From Erodium maritimum (Eukaryota; Streptophyta; Magnoliopsida; Geraniales; Geraniaceae), in assembly GCA_963921825.1 (NCBI GenBank), contig OY997591.1, forward strand, positions 47,451,825-47,515,824: DNA of 64,000 bases, written 5' to 3'. The notes below the pieces were generated by a model, which saw only the letters and a program-made list of their open reading frames with translations, did no database searches and was not told the origin of the DNA. Shown piece after piece: positions 32,601-45,870 of the stretch. The position numbers and the translations under genes are program-made. Position 1 is the first letter of the stretch. The number at the start of each line of letters is the position of its first letter.

Positions 32601-35600
32601 GCTTAATATTAGTATTTTTTTTATTTAGTATAGAGTTAATCCCTATATAAAGGGAAGCTCTCAGTGTATTGAACATCAAGAATAATCAATAATATTTTAG
32701 TATTCTACAGCTAATACTAATAACATTGTAATGCATATATTCTTGATAGACGTATGTTCTGGATGTGCATCCATTCAATCCCCGGATGGCTATGAGTGCT
32801 GGCTACGATGGAAAAATAATTGTGTGGGATGTGAGTCTCAAGTTTCTTTTCGCTTTCTGATTTCCCCCTCTTATAATCTGCTATTGAGCTCTTCACTTTT
32901 GGGGCTTTCAGATATGGGAAGGCACGCCAATTCGTGTATATGAAATCTCACGTTTCAAGTTGGTTGATGGCAAGTTCTCATCGTAAGTCCTCTTTGTTTT
33001 AATGGAAGTATCATACGTTGGATATTCGTTTTTCTTCAGACATGGTACTTTATGTTTTGATCTTCTAAAGCTTCCACTTCATAATACTACATTCAAAATC
33101 TTCATGTTGAAATCGTATTATAAACCTACTTATTTCATCTAGAACCTTGACTGATATGATATCCTCTGATTCGAAAATTGGTTGCAACATGGATAACTAC
33201 GCTGAACTTATTGGCCTTGATTTACATACTCGGTACAAAACTTCATCTGCAGTAGCCAGGACTCAATTGAACTGTCCTTTGTTTTAAGATTAAGTAATTT
33301 CAAATACTCTTTTATTTGTGTTAATGAAAAACCCATTATTTTCATTTCATTTTGTTTATATTTTCTACATGTATTTTTTCATGATTTAATTTTGTTGGTA
33401 TGGCCATTGAATGGAAGAAGCCGAATTCTTTGCAATTATTTCTGTCTAGGAAATTAGTCTTACTTTTTTATTTTTTTACATCCGATTTGCTGTTGCTTCA
33501 GGGATGGAACATCTATTATACTTTCTGACGATGTTGGGCAACTATATATATTGAACACGGGCCAAGGCGAATCCCAAAAAGATGCCAAATATGATCAGGT
33601 TCATAGATGCCATATTTCAGCGATTTCTTATGCTATGTTTATTTGTGTAAGTAGATTTGCAGCAGCTCTTTGGGGTACTTATTATATACACTCCATAAAC
33701 AGTTCTTCCTGGGTGATTATCGGCCTCTTCTTCAAGATACTCATGGGAATGTGGTTGACCAGGTTAGTTAAGCAATTTTTATTGTTTGTTTTGGTCTTTT
33801 CTCATGTGTTTTAGCTCCGCATTTGAATAATATTTCTTGCACTGTTTTATCCTCAAATTAAACAGAATATGGATCTTTTTACCCATTTCTTCTCTTGAAC
33901 ATGGATCATTGTATCATTTGTACAAATGAGCACTCTTTCTGCAGAAAGTGGAGAAACGATGCTTTCTATTAATATGTACTTAATCCAAAGCACATGTAGT
34001 CTGTTTAATACTGTATTCACTTTTTTTTTCTTCTGTTTATCTTGACTTGCCTATTCATCTATTTATTTTTTACTTCAGGAAACTCAGCTTCATGCATACA
34101 TAAGGAATATGCAAGATCTTCTTTGTGATTCAGGTTCGTCTCTACTCCTTGCAGGGACTAATGAGCATTATTTGAGTCTGATATTCTTCTGAAATTCTGC
34201 TGTTTGGGTTTGGAAACTTCAGCCATGATTCCATATGATGAGCCCTACCAGAGTATGTATCAGCAACGACGTTTAGGTGCTTTGGGCAAAGAGTGGCATC
34301 CTTCTTCTCTTAGCCTTTCAGTCGGTCCAGATATCACTCTTGACCAGGATTACCAAATGCTGCCCTTGGCAGACTTGGATATGGCGATTGAACCACTACC
34401 AGAAATTTTAGAGGTCATGGATTGGGAACATGAACATGAAATTCATAGTGATGAAAATGATTCCGAGTATAATGTTGCGGTAGAGTTATCTTCTGGTGGG
34501 GAGCGAGCAAGTTTAAGCTCCATTTCATCTGGGGATGCTGAGAGCAGTGCAAATGACAGTGAAGTAGAGGGTAGACATAGAGAATGTGTTCGTAGATCCA
34601 GAAGGAAAAAACTAAAGGAAGATGTAAGTTATATTATTTTCTTACCTAAATTATCTATTTAGTCTCTGAATTAAAAAATATGCCAATTTTCGTTTCCCAA
34701 CTTGCGAAAGTCCAATGGGTAAACATTTTAGAAGTGTGGACTAAATTGGTGGTTTTCTAATAGTTGAGGGACCATTTTCGTATTTATTCCTTATTTTTCT
34801 TCATTGAGTATTTCCCTTAATCGTTTATTTTCTTCATCAAGGTTGAGGTTATGACTTCTTCGGGGAGGCGTGTAAAAAAGAGGAACCTTGATGAATGTGA
34901 TGGGAATTTAATTAGAAACAGTCAAAGTAGGAAGTCAAGACGTGGGAAAAAAGGCTCAAGAAGGAAGTCCTCATCCAAGTCATTGAGACCACAAAGAGCT
35001 GCCGCACGCAATGCTCTTACTTTGTTTTCAAAAATTTCTGGAACATCTACAGAAGGAGAAGATTTAGAAGGATCAGATGGTGATGACTTGTCAGGAAGCG
35101 AATCCACACTGCAAGATTCAAACATAGATAGTGATGAATCTGGACATAACGGGCAAAGCAAGCATTTAAGAGGAAAAGAAGTATCTTTGGATGATTCTGA
35201 TGATGTGCTCCCGCCCCATGAACTGCCTGAATCTCATAACAGGAGGAAACTGGTCCTCAAATTACCAATTAGGAATTCAAACAAACTTGTACCTACAGAG
35301 AGCATGATTCATGAACTTGATTTGGTTGGTTCATCCTCAAAAATTCGTGAGGAAGTGAATCAACATGATATGGTGGTCTCTCAGGATCCTGGGTGCTCTT
35401 CTGTAGAGGCAAACTACTTAGATCTGTCTGAATGCTACACAAACGGTAAAATTAAGTGGGGAGGAGTCAAGGCTCGTTCATCTAAGCGCATGAGATTGGG
35501 AGAAGGCACATCAACAGATACATATGCTAGATCAAGTTCATTTCTTCAGAGTTGCGATTTGAATAAGAAAAATGCTGAATATCTAAAACGCGAAGAAGAT

Positions 35601-37773
35601 GATACTAAATTCACACTGAAGGTAGATAGCCAAAATTATGAGGATAAGATGGATGAAGTACCCCGTGAGAATGGTGAACATCCTAGGGATGATACCGCCA
35701 AGGTTGTGCATGATGTGGGTGATGGTAAAGCGGACTCCACTCAATATGAATGTGTGGAAAATGATAAATCAGCCAAATTGATCGAGAGGGCTACTGATGA
35801 TACTGAACACCACCCTCTTGATCTAAAAGAGAGTCTTATGCCTATCTCAACAAAGTGTAAGAGTAGGTCAGAAAGGACTCTAAAGGATTCTGAAGTGAAT
35901 ACAAAGGATTCTGAAAGCCCCTCAGAGATGGATTGCAATCCAGTATCAGAAGTACTAGACTGTGATCCCTTAAATGCAACCAGTTCAGACCATGTTGATG
36001 GTGGAGTACAAGATTTAGGTGCTCGAGTTAGTTCCATGAATGTGTCACAGAGTTTGCCTTCACATTCAAGCAAAATGCTCAAGGTTTATCAAAGGTCCAA
36101 GTCATGCAAAGCCAGAACAAATTCAGTAGGTGATGACGTTACCAGAAATGCAAGCAACCATAACCCCCCTGTAGTCGTTGACGCCTGTGAAGATACAGCT
36201 GATGTGGCTCACAGGACCCGGTCCATGGGGCTAAAGGTGACTATGCGTGATCCAGATACCTTGGATAGTAAACTTAAATTGAAGCAAGTTGGTGGATCAG
36301 AGGACACACCTCAAGCTCCTGAGAATAATAACATGAGTAGATGTAAACTCCCGCTTGAAGAGTGGGGATCGAGTTCAAGGACGACCGTTGGTTTGAGGTC
36401 TACTAGAAATAGGAGACAAAGTATTCACATTCGTGATACTAGTCCAGTAGATAAAAGAAGCTCTCATCAATCAGCAAGGAAAACTTCATGGTTGATGTTG
36501 ACAGAGCATGAGGAGGGCTCAAGATACATTCCCCAACAAGGGGATGATGTTGTATATTTGAGACAAGTAAGTCATATACATGATTCATTGTTTCTTTTTT
36601 GTATGACTTGAGCAGTCTCCTGTAGCCTCCTTTGCTTCTTCTAGGCGTGAGAATTCACATCCAATTTTTATGACAGGCCAGATAGTTGTAGGCAGTGTAG
36701 GATAGGTTAGGTCCAAGTTTCTTTATATCAATTTAGCATCGAATCATTTAATAATATAAGATTGTCTTCTTCCAGGGCCACCAAGAATACATACAACACA
36801 GTAAGTCCCGGGAGCCGGGCCCTTGGGCATCAATCAAAAAGAGCATAAGAGCTGTAGAATTTTGTAAAGTTGTAGACCTTCTGTATTCCACACATCCGGG
36901 ATCTGGGGACAGCTGCTGTAAAATGACACTTGAATTTGTAGATCCTTCATCAGAGGTGTTTGAGAAATCATTCAAATTGACTTTGCCAGAAGTGACTGGC
37001 TTCCCGGACTTTCTTGTTGAAAGAACTCGATTCGATGCTGCTATTAAGAGAAATTGGAGTTTGAGGGATCACTGCAGTGTCTGGTGGAAAAATGATGGCG
37101 AAGAAGATGGTTGCTGGTGGGAAGGCCGGATTCAAAAGGTACAAGCCAAATCTGATGACTTTAAAGAGAGTCCTTGGGAGAGGTACGCCGTCCGGTATAA
37201 GAGCAAACCTCCAGAGACTCATCTACACAGTCCATGGGAGCTTTATGATTCCGGTACCAAGTGGGAGCAGCCTCACATTGATGATGATCACAAAAATACT
37301 CTTCTTTTAGCTTTCGATGAATTGGAACAGTCTGCCAACAGCTCCAAGGTAACCCCAAAACTTGCTATAGAATTTAAAGGACAACACTAGGTAGTATTGG
37401 TATGAACCTTCATCCTGATTTGCTCCACTTGTTTCAGGATTACTACGGGGTTCAAAAGTTGAGGCAAGTTTCGCAAAAGACAAACTACACAAATAGGTGA
37501 GCTTTTTAATCATTAACATTACAGTGCTCTCTTGCATGGGAAGTTGAATTTATGACTGAATCTTATACATTTTTCAGGTTTCCAGTTCCTTTGTCTCTTG
37601 AAGTGATCCAGTCGAGGTTAGAGAACAATTATTACCGAAATCTGGAGGCGCTTAAGCATGACATCAGGACAATGCTATCAAATGCTGAGTCGTACTTTGG
37701 AAAGAACGCTGAGGTGTCAAGAAAAATAAAACGCCTATCAGACTTCTGGACACAAACATCATCATCTTTGTAG
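26200..37773 (+). CDS. BRWD/PHIP-type protein: N-terminal domain, WD40 propeller, Tudor-like region, bromodomain (1689 aa)
   Basis: There are 23 coding exons: 26200-26549, 26875-27029, 27213-27452, 27630-27739, 27833-27910, 28029-28135, 29736-29830, 29916-30031, 30210-30313, 30392-30469, 30633-30711, 31414-31582, 31918-31988, 32750-32830, 32912-32982, 33502-33598, 33703-33762, 34079-34133, 34223-34623, 34842-36566, 36776-37348, 37438-37496, 37578-37773. They sum to 5070 nt with consistent phases. Residues about 240-670 hold WD repeats (GHRNAVYCAIFDRSGRYVIT, GSDDRLVKIW, GHENDVNYVQF, SRDGSAIIW, GYDGKIIVWD). An acidic and Ser/Lys-rich linker follows (exons 19-20). Residues about 1430-1600 carry the conserved Trp-rich block (SVWWKNDGEEDGCWWEGRI), and the C-terminal 65 residues are bromodomain helices. 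Animal PHIP and BRWD proteins bind chromatin and act as CUL4-DDB1 receptors. A similar nuclear role is inferred here. The length fits plant orthologues, and nothing is broken. Confidence 0.95.
26629..26677. repeat. Compound (TA)n(TG)n microsatellite in BRWD intron
   Basis: About 10 TA units followed by about 13 TG units, located just after the first coding exon. Likely polymorphic. Confidence 0.9.
28200..29650. other. Large BRWD intron filled with old AT-rich repeat-like sequence
   Basis: The intron 28136-29735 is 1.6 kb, far longer than its neighbours. It includes a stretch reading 'GAGGAGCCCCTGAACTTTTAGG' and 'AGTCCCTTAACTTTTAA' in style. Similar text is common near the ends of plant DNA transposons. 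It also holds a long TATATA/TTTAATAT tract (29220-29570). No TIR pair or TSD was established, and there is no ORF of note. Confidence 0.4.
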
Positions 37774-37990
37774 CAGGGCCTCTATTTCGTCAATTAACTT
37801 GTGGGGTTGAAGAGCCCTCTCTGCTTTTTTCTCTTTGGTTTTTAGTTTTTGTATATAAAATCTAGTTCACATCCAATTTTGGATTTGTTGAGGATTCTCT
37901 AGAGTAGTGGAAATTTCCAATTTGATGAAATTCATTAATGTATAGACAGGATGATACTGAATCATCATCTTCATTTATAACAAAAGAGGG
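37774..37990 (+). other. Probable 3' UTR of the BRWD gene
   Basis: After the TAG at 37771-37773 comes T-rich sequence with TATATAAAATC (about 37850) and CATTAATGTATAG (about 37934), which could act as near- and far-upstream polyadenylation elements. The exact cleavage site is not visible. Confidence 0.4.
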
Positions 37991-38037
37991 AAATGAATTG
38001 GCTGAATACTGATTTCTACTTTACATTTGCTCAATTA

Positions 38038-38645
38038 GTAAAGGGAAAAATTACAAACGCATACCCTCAAGTTGGCATGATTATCTGATGTATACTAATA
38101 CCTTTAAAAAAACAATTTAACCGATACATACTCTGATCTTTTAACGTGTAACCAAAAGCTGCCATCAGTGTTTTCATCCAGATTCTGTTTTAAAATTAAA
38201 AAGTAAAAAATCAAAATACAAATCCTATCATATCCTAAATCAAATACCCTCAAGTTTTGAGAAGCTCCCCGAAAATCGAAATCTCCTTCGTTCTTCTCTC
38301 TTTGCCAGATCATTATCCTCCTCTGTGCTAGCGAAATCGAAGATCCTTGCGTGCTTAATCTGGTAGAGAGTCCTCCCAGTCATCCGCATCTCCGCCAACT
38401 TGCATTATCTCCAACGAATTAAACTGACCTTCACGGTCTGTTTTGTGCTGGGCGAGAAGAACCAGAGCATCGAGTGGAAAGCAAACCAGATCTGGACGCC
38501 GATGTGGGGATGAAGGTAGACCGAATCTGAATTTCTATTTTGGTTTACTCCTCAGATTCATCCTTTTTCCTTTTATTTGTTCCGGTTTCGGTTCAGGGAT
38601 TCTTTTTTTCTTCTTCTTGTTGTTGATGGAATATGCAGTTGGATA
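38038..38645. other. Possible truncated DNA-transposon end with leader-like sequence
   Basis: It starts with AAAGGGAAAAATTACAAACG and 'CATACCCTCAAGTTGGCAT', text typical of plant MULE-type ends. A CT-rich leader and a short Arg-rich frame (38443-38510, ending at a GATGAAG|GTAGAC donor) follow. No matching inverted end was found in the window. An AT-rich low-complexity stretch (38650-38970) follows. Confidence 0.3.
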
Positions 38646-38979
38646 AGTGGTAAATTTTTTTATATTTTTTCATGGTTTAATTGGTGCAAGACCTTTGAGT
38701 TGAATTATGTACTGAAATATTGTGTTAGTTGAATTCTGTACTCATTCTCAGTATGTAAGGTCAACAGTTGGATTTTAAGATAAAAAAGAAATTTTGAAAA
38801 CTAATAAAATTAAAATTTAAAAAAATATATGAAAAAGTAGAAAAATAATGAGTTACAAAAAAATTGATATAAAAATAAATGAAATTTTAAAAATAAAAAT
38901 AAAACTTATTTTATCAAATAAAAACATTTTTTTTAAATAAAAATATAATTTTAAAAAAATAAAAAGGAGGAGGCTGAGA

Positions 38980-40000
38980 ATCATAAGGGTTCTGATTCAC
39001 AAAGGTTAGGGTGTGGTTCTTCATTCACACCCCGAGGTACCCTAGGTAACTCATGGTAATCCGCGAGGCAATACAGTGTGCCTTGCTACTTACCCATCGG
39101 GGCTATCGACCTCAACATTGTTCGTGGAGTCCAAACTACCTTGGGTAGGAGTGTCGAAACCATCCGATCCCGGGGAGGAGAAGTACCAACGGGACTCCGC
39201 CATCCGGTGGGTAAGAGTGTCGGAGTCGCCCGACCCGGGAGGGATGGCTACCAACCAGGCTCCTCACGGTGTAGCCTAGAGGGATCCTAGAGGACCAGAG
39301 CGGGCCGAAAATCCTCAGTTCGCCGATTGTCATAGCGTGTCGAAGGTCGTCTCTTGGGGTATCCATGTACGAGTGGGTGTCCACCACAACACGGATCCTT
39401 AATATCATATCTGTCATCGCGGTGATCGGTGAGGGCCTTGCTCGTCTGGGGCAGCGTTGACCGGTTCGAAGAAGGCTCGCTCATGGTGGTGGATCGTTTT
39501 CCACGGGTAAGGCTCCCTAGATCGGGACCAACATTCCTATGCGGGGTGTGGTTGTGGAGTGACCTCTTCCTCCCGAGACCAGGCTGACCGCATGGTCTCC
39601 TTGCGTGCCAGGGTCCAGATCTGGTCTCGGATTCTCGGTGATAGGGATGGGTGGGACGAAGGCCACCGGTCGTGCTCTAGTAGGTCCCCGAGGTCTTTCT
39701 CCTATCACATCATCATATGGTAGCCATTTGAGGGCGGGATCTTCCTCTTTAGCTTTAACAAACCTTCCGCGCGGTGGTAGGCGACGAGAGTCCGTCACGG
39801 TTGACCGATCCCCGGATTGGGGATAGGCCACCTTGTGTGGGAGCATGCGGCGGTATGTGGTAAGGGTGTTGGATTCTTCCCGTGGTAGGATCCATGACCC
39901 TCATCTTATCGGTTGAGCCGAAGAATGACAACAGGCGGACAGGTGAGAAATAGTAGGGGTTAATGGACGAGGTGATTGTGATACCATGATAAGCGACTCA
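38980..40000 (-). mobile_element. GC-rich retroelement fragment (unclassified, gag-leader-like)
   Basis: This is an abrupt GC-rich block in AT-rich surroundings. Near its right end (about 39980) the plus strand reads GTGATACCATGATAAGCG, whose complement contains TGGTATCAC, a degraded Met-tRNA-type primer site. To its left the minus strand has open frames of 109, 65 and 93 aa with Pro/Arg-rich text that I do not recognise. This would fit a leader and gag start of a minus-oriented LTR element with the rest lost. The assignment is tentative. Confidence 0.35.
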
Positions 40001-40564
40001 GGAGCATGGTAGAAATGGTGGTGATCGGAGGAAACGAGACAAAGAAACGAGAATGATTTGGAGAGGGAGAGATTAGAAACTCTAAAAGTTCCTAGAGATG
40101 TTAGGATTGATTGGAAAAATTCATTACTAGTTCATGTTTACGTGTTTATGGAAAATTTATTATAAGTTTATGCATTCATGGGCATTACATAAAGATGGAT
40201 ACGTGCAACTTACCCTCTACACCGGAATAGGCTTGATGACAAATGAAATTAATGTCATGATAGTTTTGATTCATGACATTAATAATAGATGAAAACTATC
40301 GTCAGCACAGTGACCAAACCAGCAAAACATTATCTTCACAGGCCTAAATTGGGGTTAGAGCACATACATATAAGCACACACCTGGTGATCACAAATGAAA
40401 TATTAAGGGGTGAAAATTATTACATCCATAACACAATAGCGGTGGAAAAAAACAGTACAATCCAAAACATAACAAGAACATCTTTTTGCTGACTTCCACT
40501 TGTGCTCATATCATAGCTAGACTAAAGCATGAATCAGAGTTAGCAAAACAGCTGAATTTGACTT
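40000..40564. other. Intergenic stretch, including the 3' region of the CCHC gene
   Basis: AT-rich, with no ORF. The minus-strand 3' UTR of the CCHC gene must lie in its right part. The signal that ends it could not be pinned down. Confidence 0.35.
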
Positions 40565-40655
40565 TCAGCGCCTTCTGCTGTGCTTCTTGCTCTTCTTTCG
40601 GCTCTTCCTATCATCATCAGAATCTGATTCAGAAGCTGATTCTGAATCAGAAGAC

Positions 40656-42153
<1,498 letters not shown>

Positions 42154-43504
42154 GAGGAGAAATCTATTGAGAACCACTCTTAACATAGGAACCGCGAGAA
42201 CCAATCCTAGCCACACTAATCTATGATCCAACACTCATCAAAATGACACATCATCACCCCAATCCAAGCCAAATTCACACCACTTTCAACAATTCTCACA
42301 CAAGCAAGAGTATAATTGTAATAGCATGGTGCCTTGTGGACAATTGTCCATTTTTTTTTTCACCAATTCACTAATTTAATATTTCCCGATTCGTTTAAAC
42401 TCCGATTAACTTCAAACTTGCGCCAAATTTTTTCTTTTTTCAAGGGCTTTAAATCAAGATCAGTCATGAATATATTTTGAAGTAAGAAAATAAAAATTTA
42501 TATCAAGGTGATAAAAATAATGTTGAGCGTTGATAAATCTTCACTAATAAATGTTTTATATCGGAGTACCAAACTAGTGCTAAATGTTGATAAAAAAACA
42601 TGTAATGAGGTGATAAGAAACAAATAATGTGGTGATAAAAACCATTTTCAATTTTGATAATAAGTGTGATACACTAGAGTTTAACGTTGATAAAAAAACT
42701 TGTGATGAGGTGATAAAAAACTCGTAATTCAATGGTAAATCTAGTGTTTAGTGTTGATAAAACTGATGTTCATAAAAAGCACGTGATGAGATGATAAAAA
42801 TCATGATCAGTTTTGGAGAATGGGGTGATAAAACCAGTGTAAAGTGTTGATAAAAACATGGTAAAGTGTTAATAAACTCAGAGCAAAGTGTTGATAAAAA
42901 TTACCCATATATAATTCCTTTAAAAATTAGCCCCGAAATAAAATTTTCTTTTCGTGCTTCAAAAAAACATGTGATGGGGGTGATAAAACACACGTAATTT
43001 GAATGATAAACCTAGTGTTTAGTGTTGATAAAACTAGTGTTCATAAAAAGCACGCGATGAGGTGATAAATTATGATCAGTTTTGGAAAATGAGGTGATAA
43101 AACCAGTGCAAAGTGTTGATAAAACCAGTGTAAAAGTGTTGATAAATCCAGAGCAAAGTGTAATAAAAATTACCCAGAGTTTTTTTTTATAAAAAAATCA
43201 GCCCCGAAATAAAAAAAATTCGTGCTTCAAAATATATTCATGACTGATCTTGATTGAAAGCCCTTAAAAAAACAAAACTAATGGCGCAAGTTTGAAGCCA
43301 ATCGGAGTTCAAACGAAGCGGGAAAAATTAAATTAGTGAATTGGTTAAAAAAAATATGATAGTTTTACTAAAAAGTGCTGTTTTTTTGCAGTCAACAAGT
43401 CAACTACTCAATTGCATCTCATCCATCCATTCCTAAAATGGATGACTTAGATTGGTTATCGCGGTTCCTACGTTAAAACATGGTTCTCACCAGATTTCTC
43501 CTCC
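42154..43504. mobile_element. Non-autonomous Mutator-type foldback element, 1351 bp, with 9-bp TSD
   Basis: The ends GAGGAGAAATCTATTGAGAA and (inverted) GGAGGAGAAATCTGGTGAGA lead into inverted similarity of roughly 300-350 bp per arm. This includes the shared GGAACCGCGA block and the CTTCAAACTTGCGCCA / TGGCGCAAGTTTGAAG pair. It is flanked by a perfect 9-bp duplication, CGTGTTATA (42145-42153 and 43505-43513), which is diagnostic of MULEs. No ORF. The core is a series of degenerate repeats containing GTTGATAAAA. Confidence 0.92.
42500..43200. repeat. Degenerate GTTGATAAAA repeats in the core of the foldback element
   Basis: GTTGATAAA or GGTGATAAA recurs more than 20 times at irregular 20-45 bp spacing. 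A larger block (about 42720-42905) reappears at about 42970-43165, with CATGATCAGTTTTGGA and GCAAAGTGTTGATAAA in the same order. This indicates segmental duplication. Confidence 0.8.
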
Positions 43505-43559
43505 CGTGTTATATATTATATGTATTTTATATACGTATTATATATATTTAATGGAATTA

Positions 43560-44035
43560 AAAATAAGGGAATGAGTCTCTGGGGTCCGGGGAGGGGTCGG
43601 TCGGTTGCACCACCTCTCTGGACGTATGGTGGCGACGGTTCCGCCAACAGTCGACAAGATTTCTCCCCTACCAGTTCGGGGTCAGCACACCCGCGTTTAG
43701 GAGCCCTACCAGTATAAGTCAAGGGAGGACGACGCACGCTGATTTCCTGGGGGAGGTATCGGTCCACCATTACAAAATCTTCACTTGGTCTGCTCGATCA
43801 GTGCTTTTGGTTGGAGTATGTTGAATCGGTGTCTCTGGATGCTACCGCAGTTTCCCCCCTCCGACCACCCCTATGTCTAAGAGAAAAATTTACATTTCGA
43901 TTCTTGTTTTTCAATATTATTGTAGTTTCCTTGGATTGTATGGTGGTAGCAGTTTTGCGAACACCTTAACGCTTTAATAATATTTCCATTTCTTCTCAAA
44001 AAATATATATATATATATAATAAAAATAATAAATA
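43560..44035 (+). repeat. Possible LINE-like 3' fragment with TA-rich tail
   Basis: A GC-rich start (GGGGTCCGGGGAGGGGTCGG) is followed by T-rich text and then GCTTTAATAATATTTCC, TTCTCAAAAAA and a (TA)n run. This layout fits the 3' end of a plant L1-type LINE. No ORF is preserved. Confidence 0.35.
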
Positions 44036-44560
44036 CATATATGTCTAATATATATTTATTAATTATTAAAAATAATTAATAAATAAAATCCATCTAGGCC
44101 CAGACTAGTCCCCGCCTGGCGTCTAAGGGTCTTCGTCGTCCGACTAATGCCTAACGCATTTTACAACTACGGGAATTGGACGAATCGGTAACCCGGTTGA
44201 CGGATGTATTAAAAAAAGTGAATTAATTGTTTTTGTAAATAATAAAATTTAATTAATGTTTGTTTGAAGAATGGTTTTCAAAGAAAATTATAAATTCTTT
44301 AAAAAGGTTGAATTCATACAAAATTCAAATCAAGGCAAACAAATTTAGAATTAAAATTCCTAAATGGTTTTCCCAAATTTTGTAAGAAAGAAATATATTG
44401 GAATTATTTTCTAAACGATTTCTTATTTTTTTTTATAAAAAAAACATATTTTGTCCGCAACGTATCGTGGAAGTAAAGGGAAAAAAATAATTTCCTTTTA
44501 AGGGAAATTTTCCAATATTTAATTTCAAAGGAAATTATAAAAATTTTAACTCTGTTTTTT
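44036..44560. other. AT-rich spacer holding the left copy of a direct repeat
   Basis: 44270-44500 resembles 45870-46170 (AATTAAAATTC...GGTTTTCCCAAA...GGAATTAT, then ATA-CGTATCGTGGAAGTAAA-like). No gene is seen. Confidence 0.45.
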
Positions 44561-44574
44561 AACCCTCAAACGCA

Positions 44575-45870
44575 ACAAAAAATATGGAGACTGAAAAACT
44601 AATCATGTCTTTAGGGCTTCCTCTTTCCCTCCTCATGCCTCCCTTTTGTTCTCCTCCTCCCATGGTTGTCATGGCTCTCATCATCTCTGACCTCTTGGTT
44701 TTGTTGCCAACCACCAATCTTATGATGGCTCGTGTCTTCATCCCACCGTTGGTACCGCCTCCCTACCCTACCCTACCCAATCACATAGTTCATCAAACAT
44801 GTGTGGGGGAGAAAACCTCACGTGGTCTCTAAGGTTCTCTCCCCATAGCCGGATCCTCCGTCTCCGCTGTCGTCTCCGCCCCTTCGATGTATTTGCCTCC
44901 ACCTCCTTCCCCGGAACTGCTGCTACCTCCGCCTTGCCTCTACTGCATCATGTGTCGCCTCCGTTGTCGCTTTCACCTCCTTTAGCGCACCCGTTGCTAA
45001 CTCCCTCTTCGTCGCCTCCGATTCCAACCCATCAGAGGCTTGACCCAAGATCCAACGATAACTCGGAACGCAGCTGATGGAACCCAACCCACCTTCTACA
45101 CCACGTGCAGGATTGGTGTTCCTTATCAATGAAACCCTATCCGTAGAGGCTGATCCACCACCATGAGCGGGTCTATTTCGAACCGACCATTAGAGGAACC
45201 AAAGAACAAGGCAGTAACCGATCACCATAGGTGACCGCTATGAGGTTGTGGAGCCCCTCTGGTATCCCTCCCATACGGGGTCGGATGGAGGAGCCCCGCT
45301 GGTATCCATCCCCTTTGGGGTTAAATGACTCCAGCACCCCTACCCACTAGATGGAGGAGCCCTACTGGTACTTCTTATCCTCATGGTCAGATGGAACTGA
45401 CACCCCCACCCAAGGCAGTCTGGACTATATGGATGATCCCGAGGAAGTTGTTCCCTATGGGGTAGTAGCGAGGCACGGTGAGATGTCTCACGGATCTTCA
45501 TGAGCCACCAAGGGCACTTCAAGTGTCTATGAGGAGCCACACCCTGGCCTCTACGAAACAGTTTCGTTCTGTTCCCCGGCCTCCTCCTTTCCTTGGCATA
45601 CTCCTTGTACGTCTGTTACGATAGAACAAGATCGTTCAGGTCGAGACGGGGAAAGTCTCATGGATCCACAATACTAAGCACAATATAAATAAGGAACCAT
45701 CCTTAGCCTCTCCCTGGGTACCACCGGGTATTTAGTTATAGGATCAGTGTTTCAACCGTCACCGTAACTGTCTCATCATGTTAGTTCATTTCCATTTTTA
45801 TACGGTCTTTATGACCTTTCAATTTCTATATCAATAAAATTTCATCCGTTTACTAAAAAAATGTGAACAA
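44575..45870 (+). mobile_element. Unclassified retroposon-like insertion between direct repeats
   Basis: A GC-rich segment with a C/T-rich 5' part (44620-45080) and irregular repeats of a GGAGGAGCCCC-x-CTGGTAT phrase (45240-45390). It ends with GTCGAGACGGGG, TATAGGATCAGTGTTTC, AATAAAATTTCATCCG and an A run. Its 3' part matches 19290-19463. A LINE-like or other polyadenylated retroposon is the best guess. Open frames (44584-44832, 44799-45077) show no recognisable domain and probably are not genes. Confidence 0.4.

Noticed and set aside
34922-36082. Minus-strand ORFs (79 and 113 aa) opposite the large BRWD exon
   Set aside because: Antisense shadows of a long coding exon.
39517-39846. Minus ORF of 109 aa as a host gene
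   Set aside because: It sits in a GC-rich repeat-like island with a degraded primer site, no domain and no introns. More likely retroelement leader or gag debris.
44584-45077. Plus-strand Pro/Leu-rich ORFs that look like secreted peptides
   Set aside because: They lie in repeat-like GC-rich sequence with no splice partners or domain. Hydrophobic text comes from CT-rich DNA.
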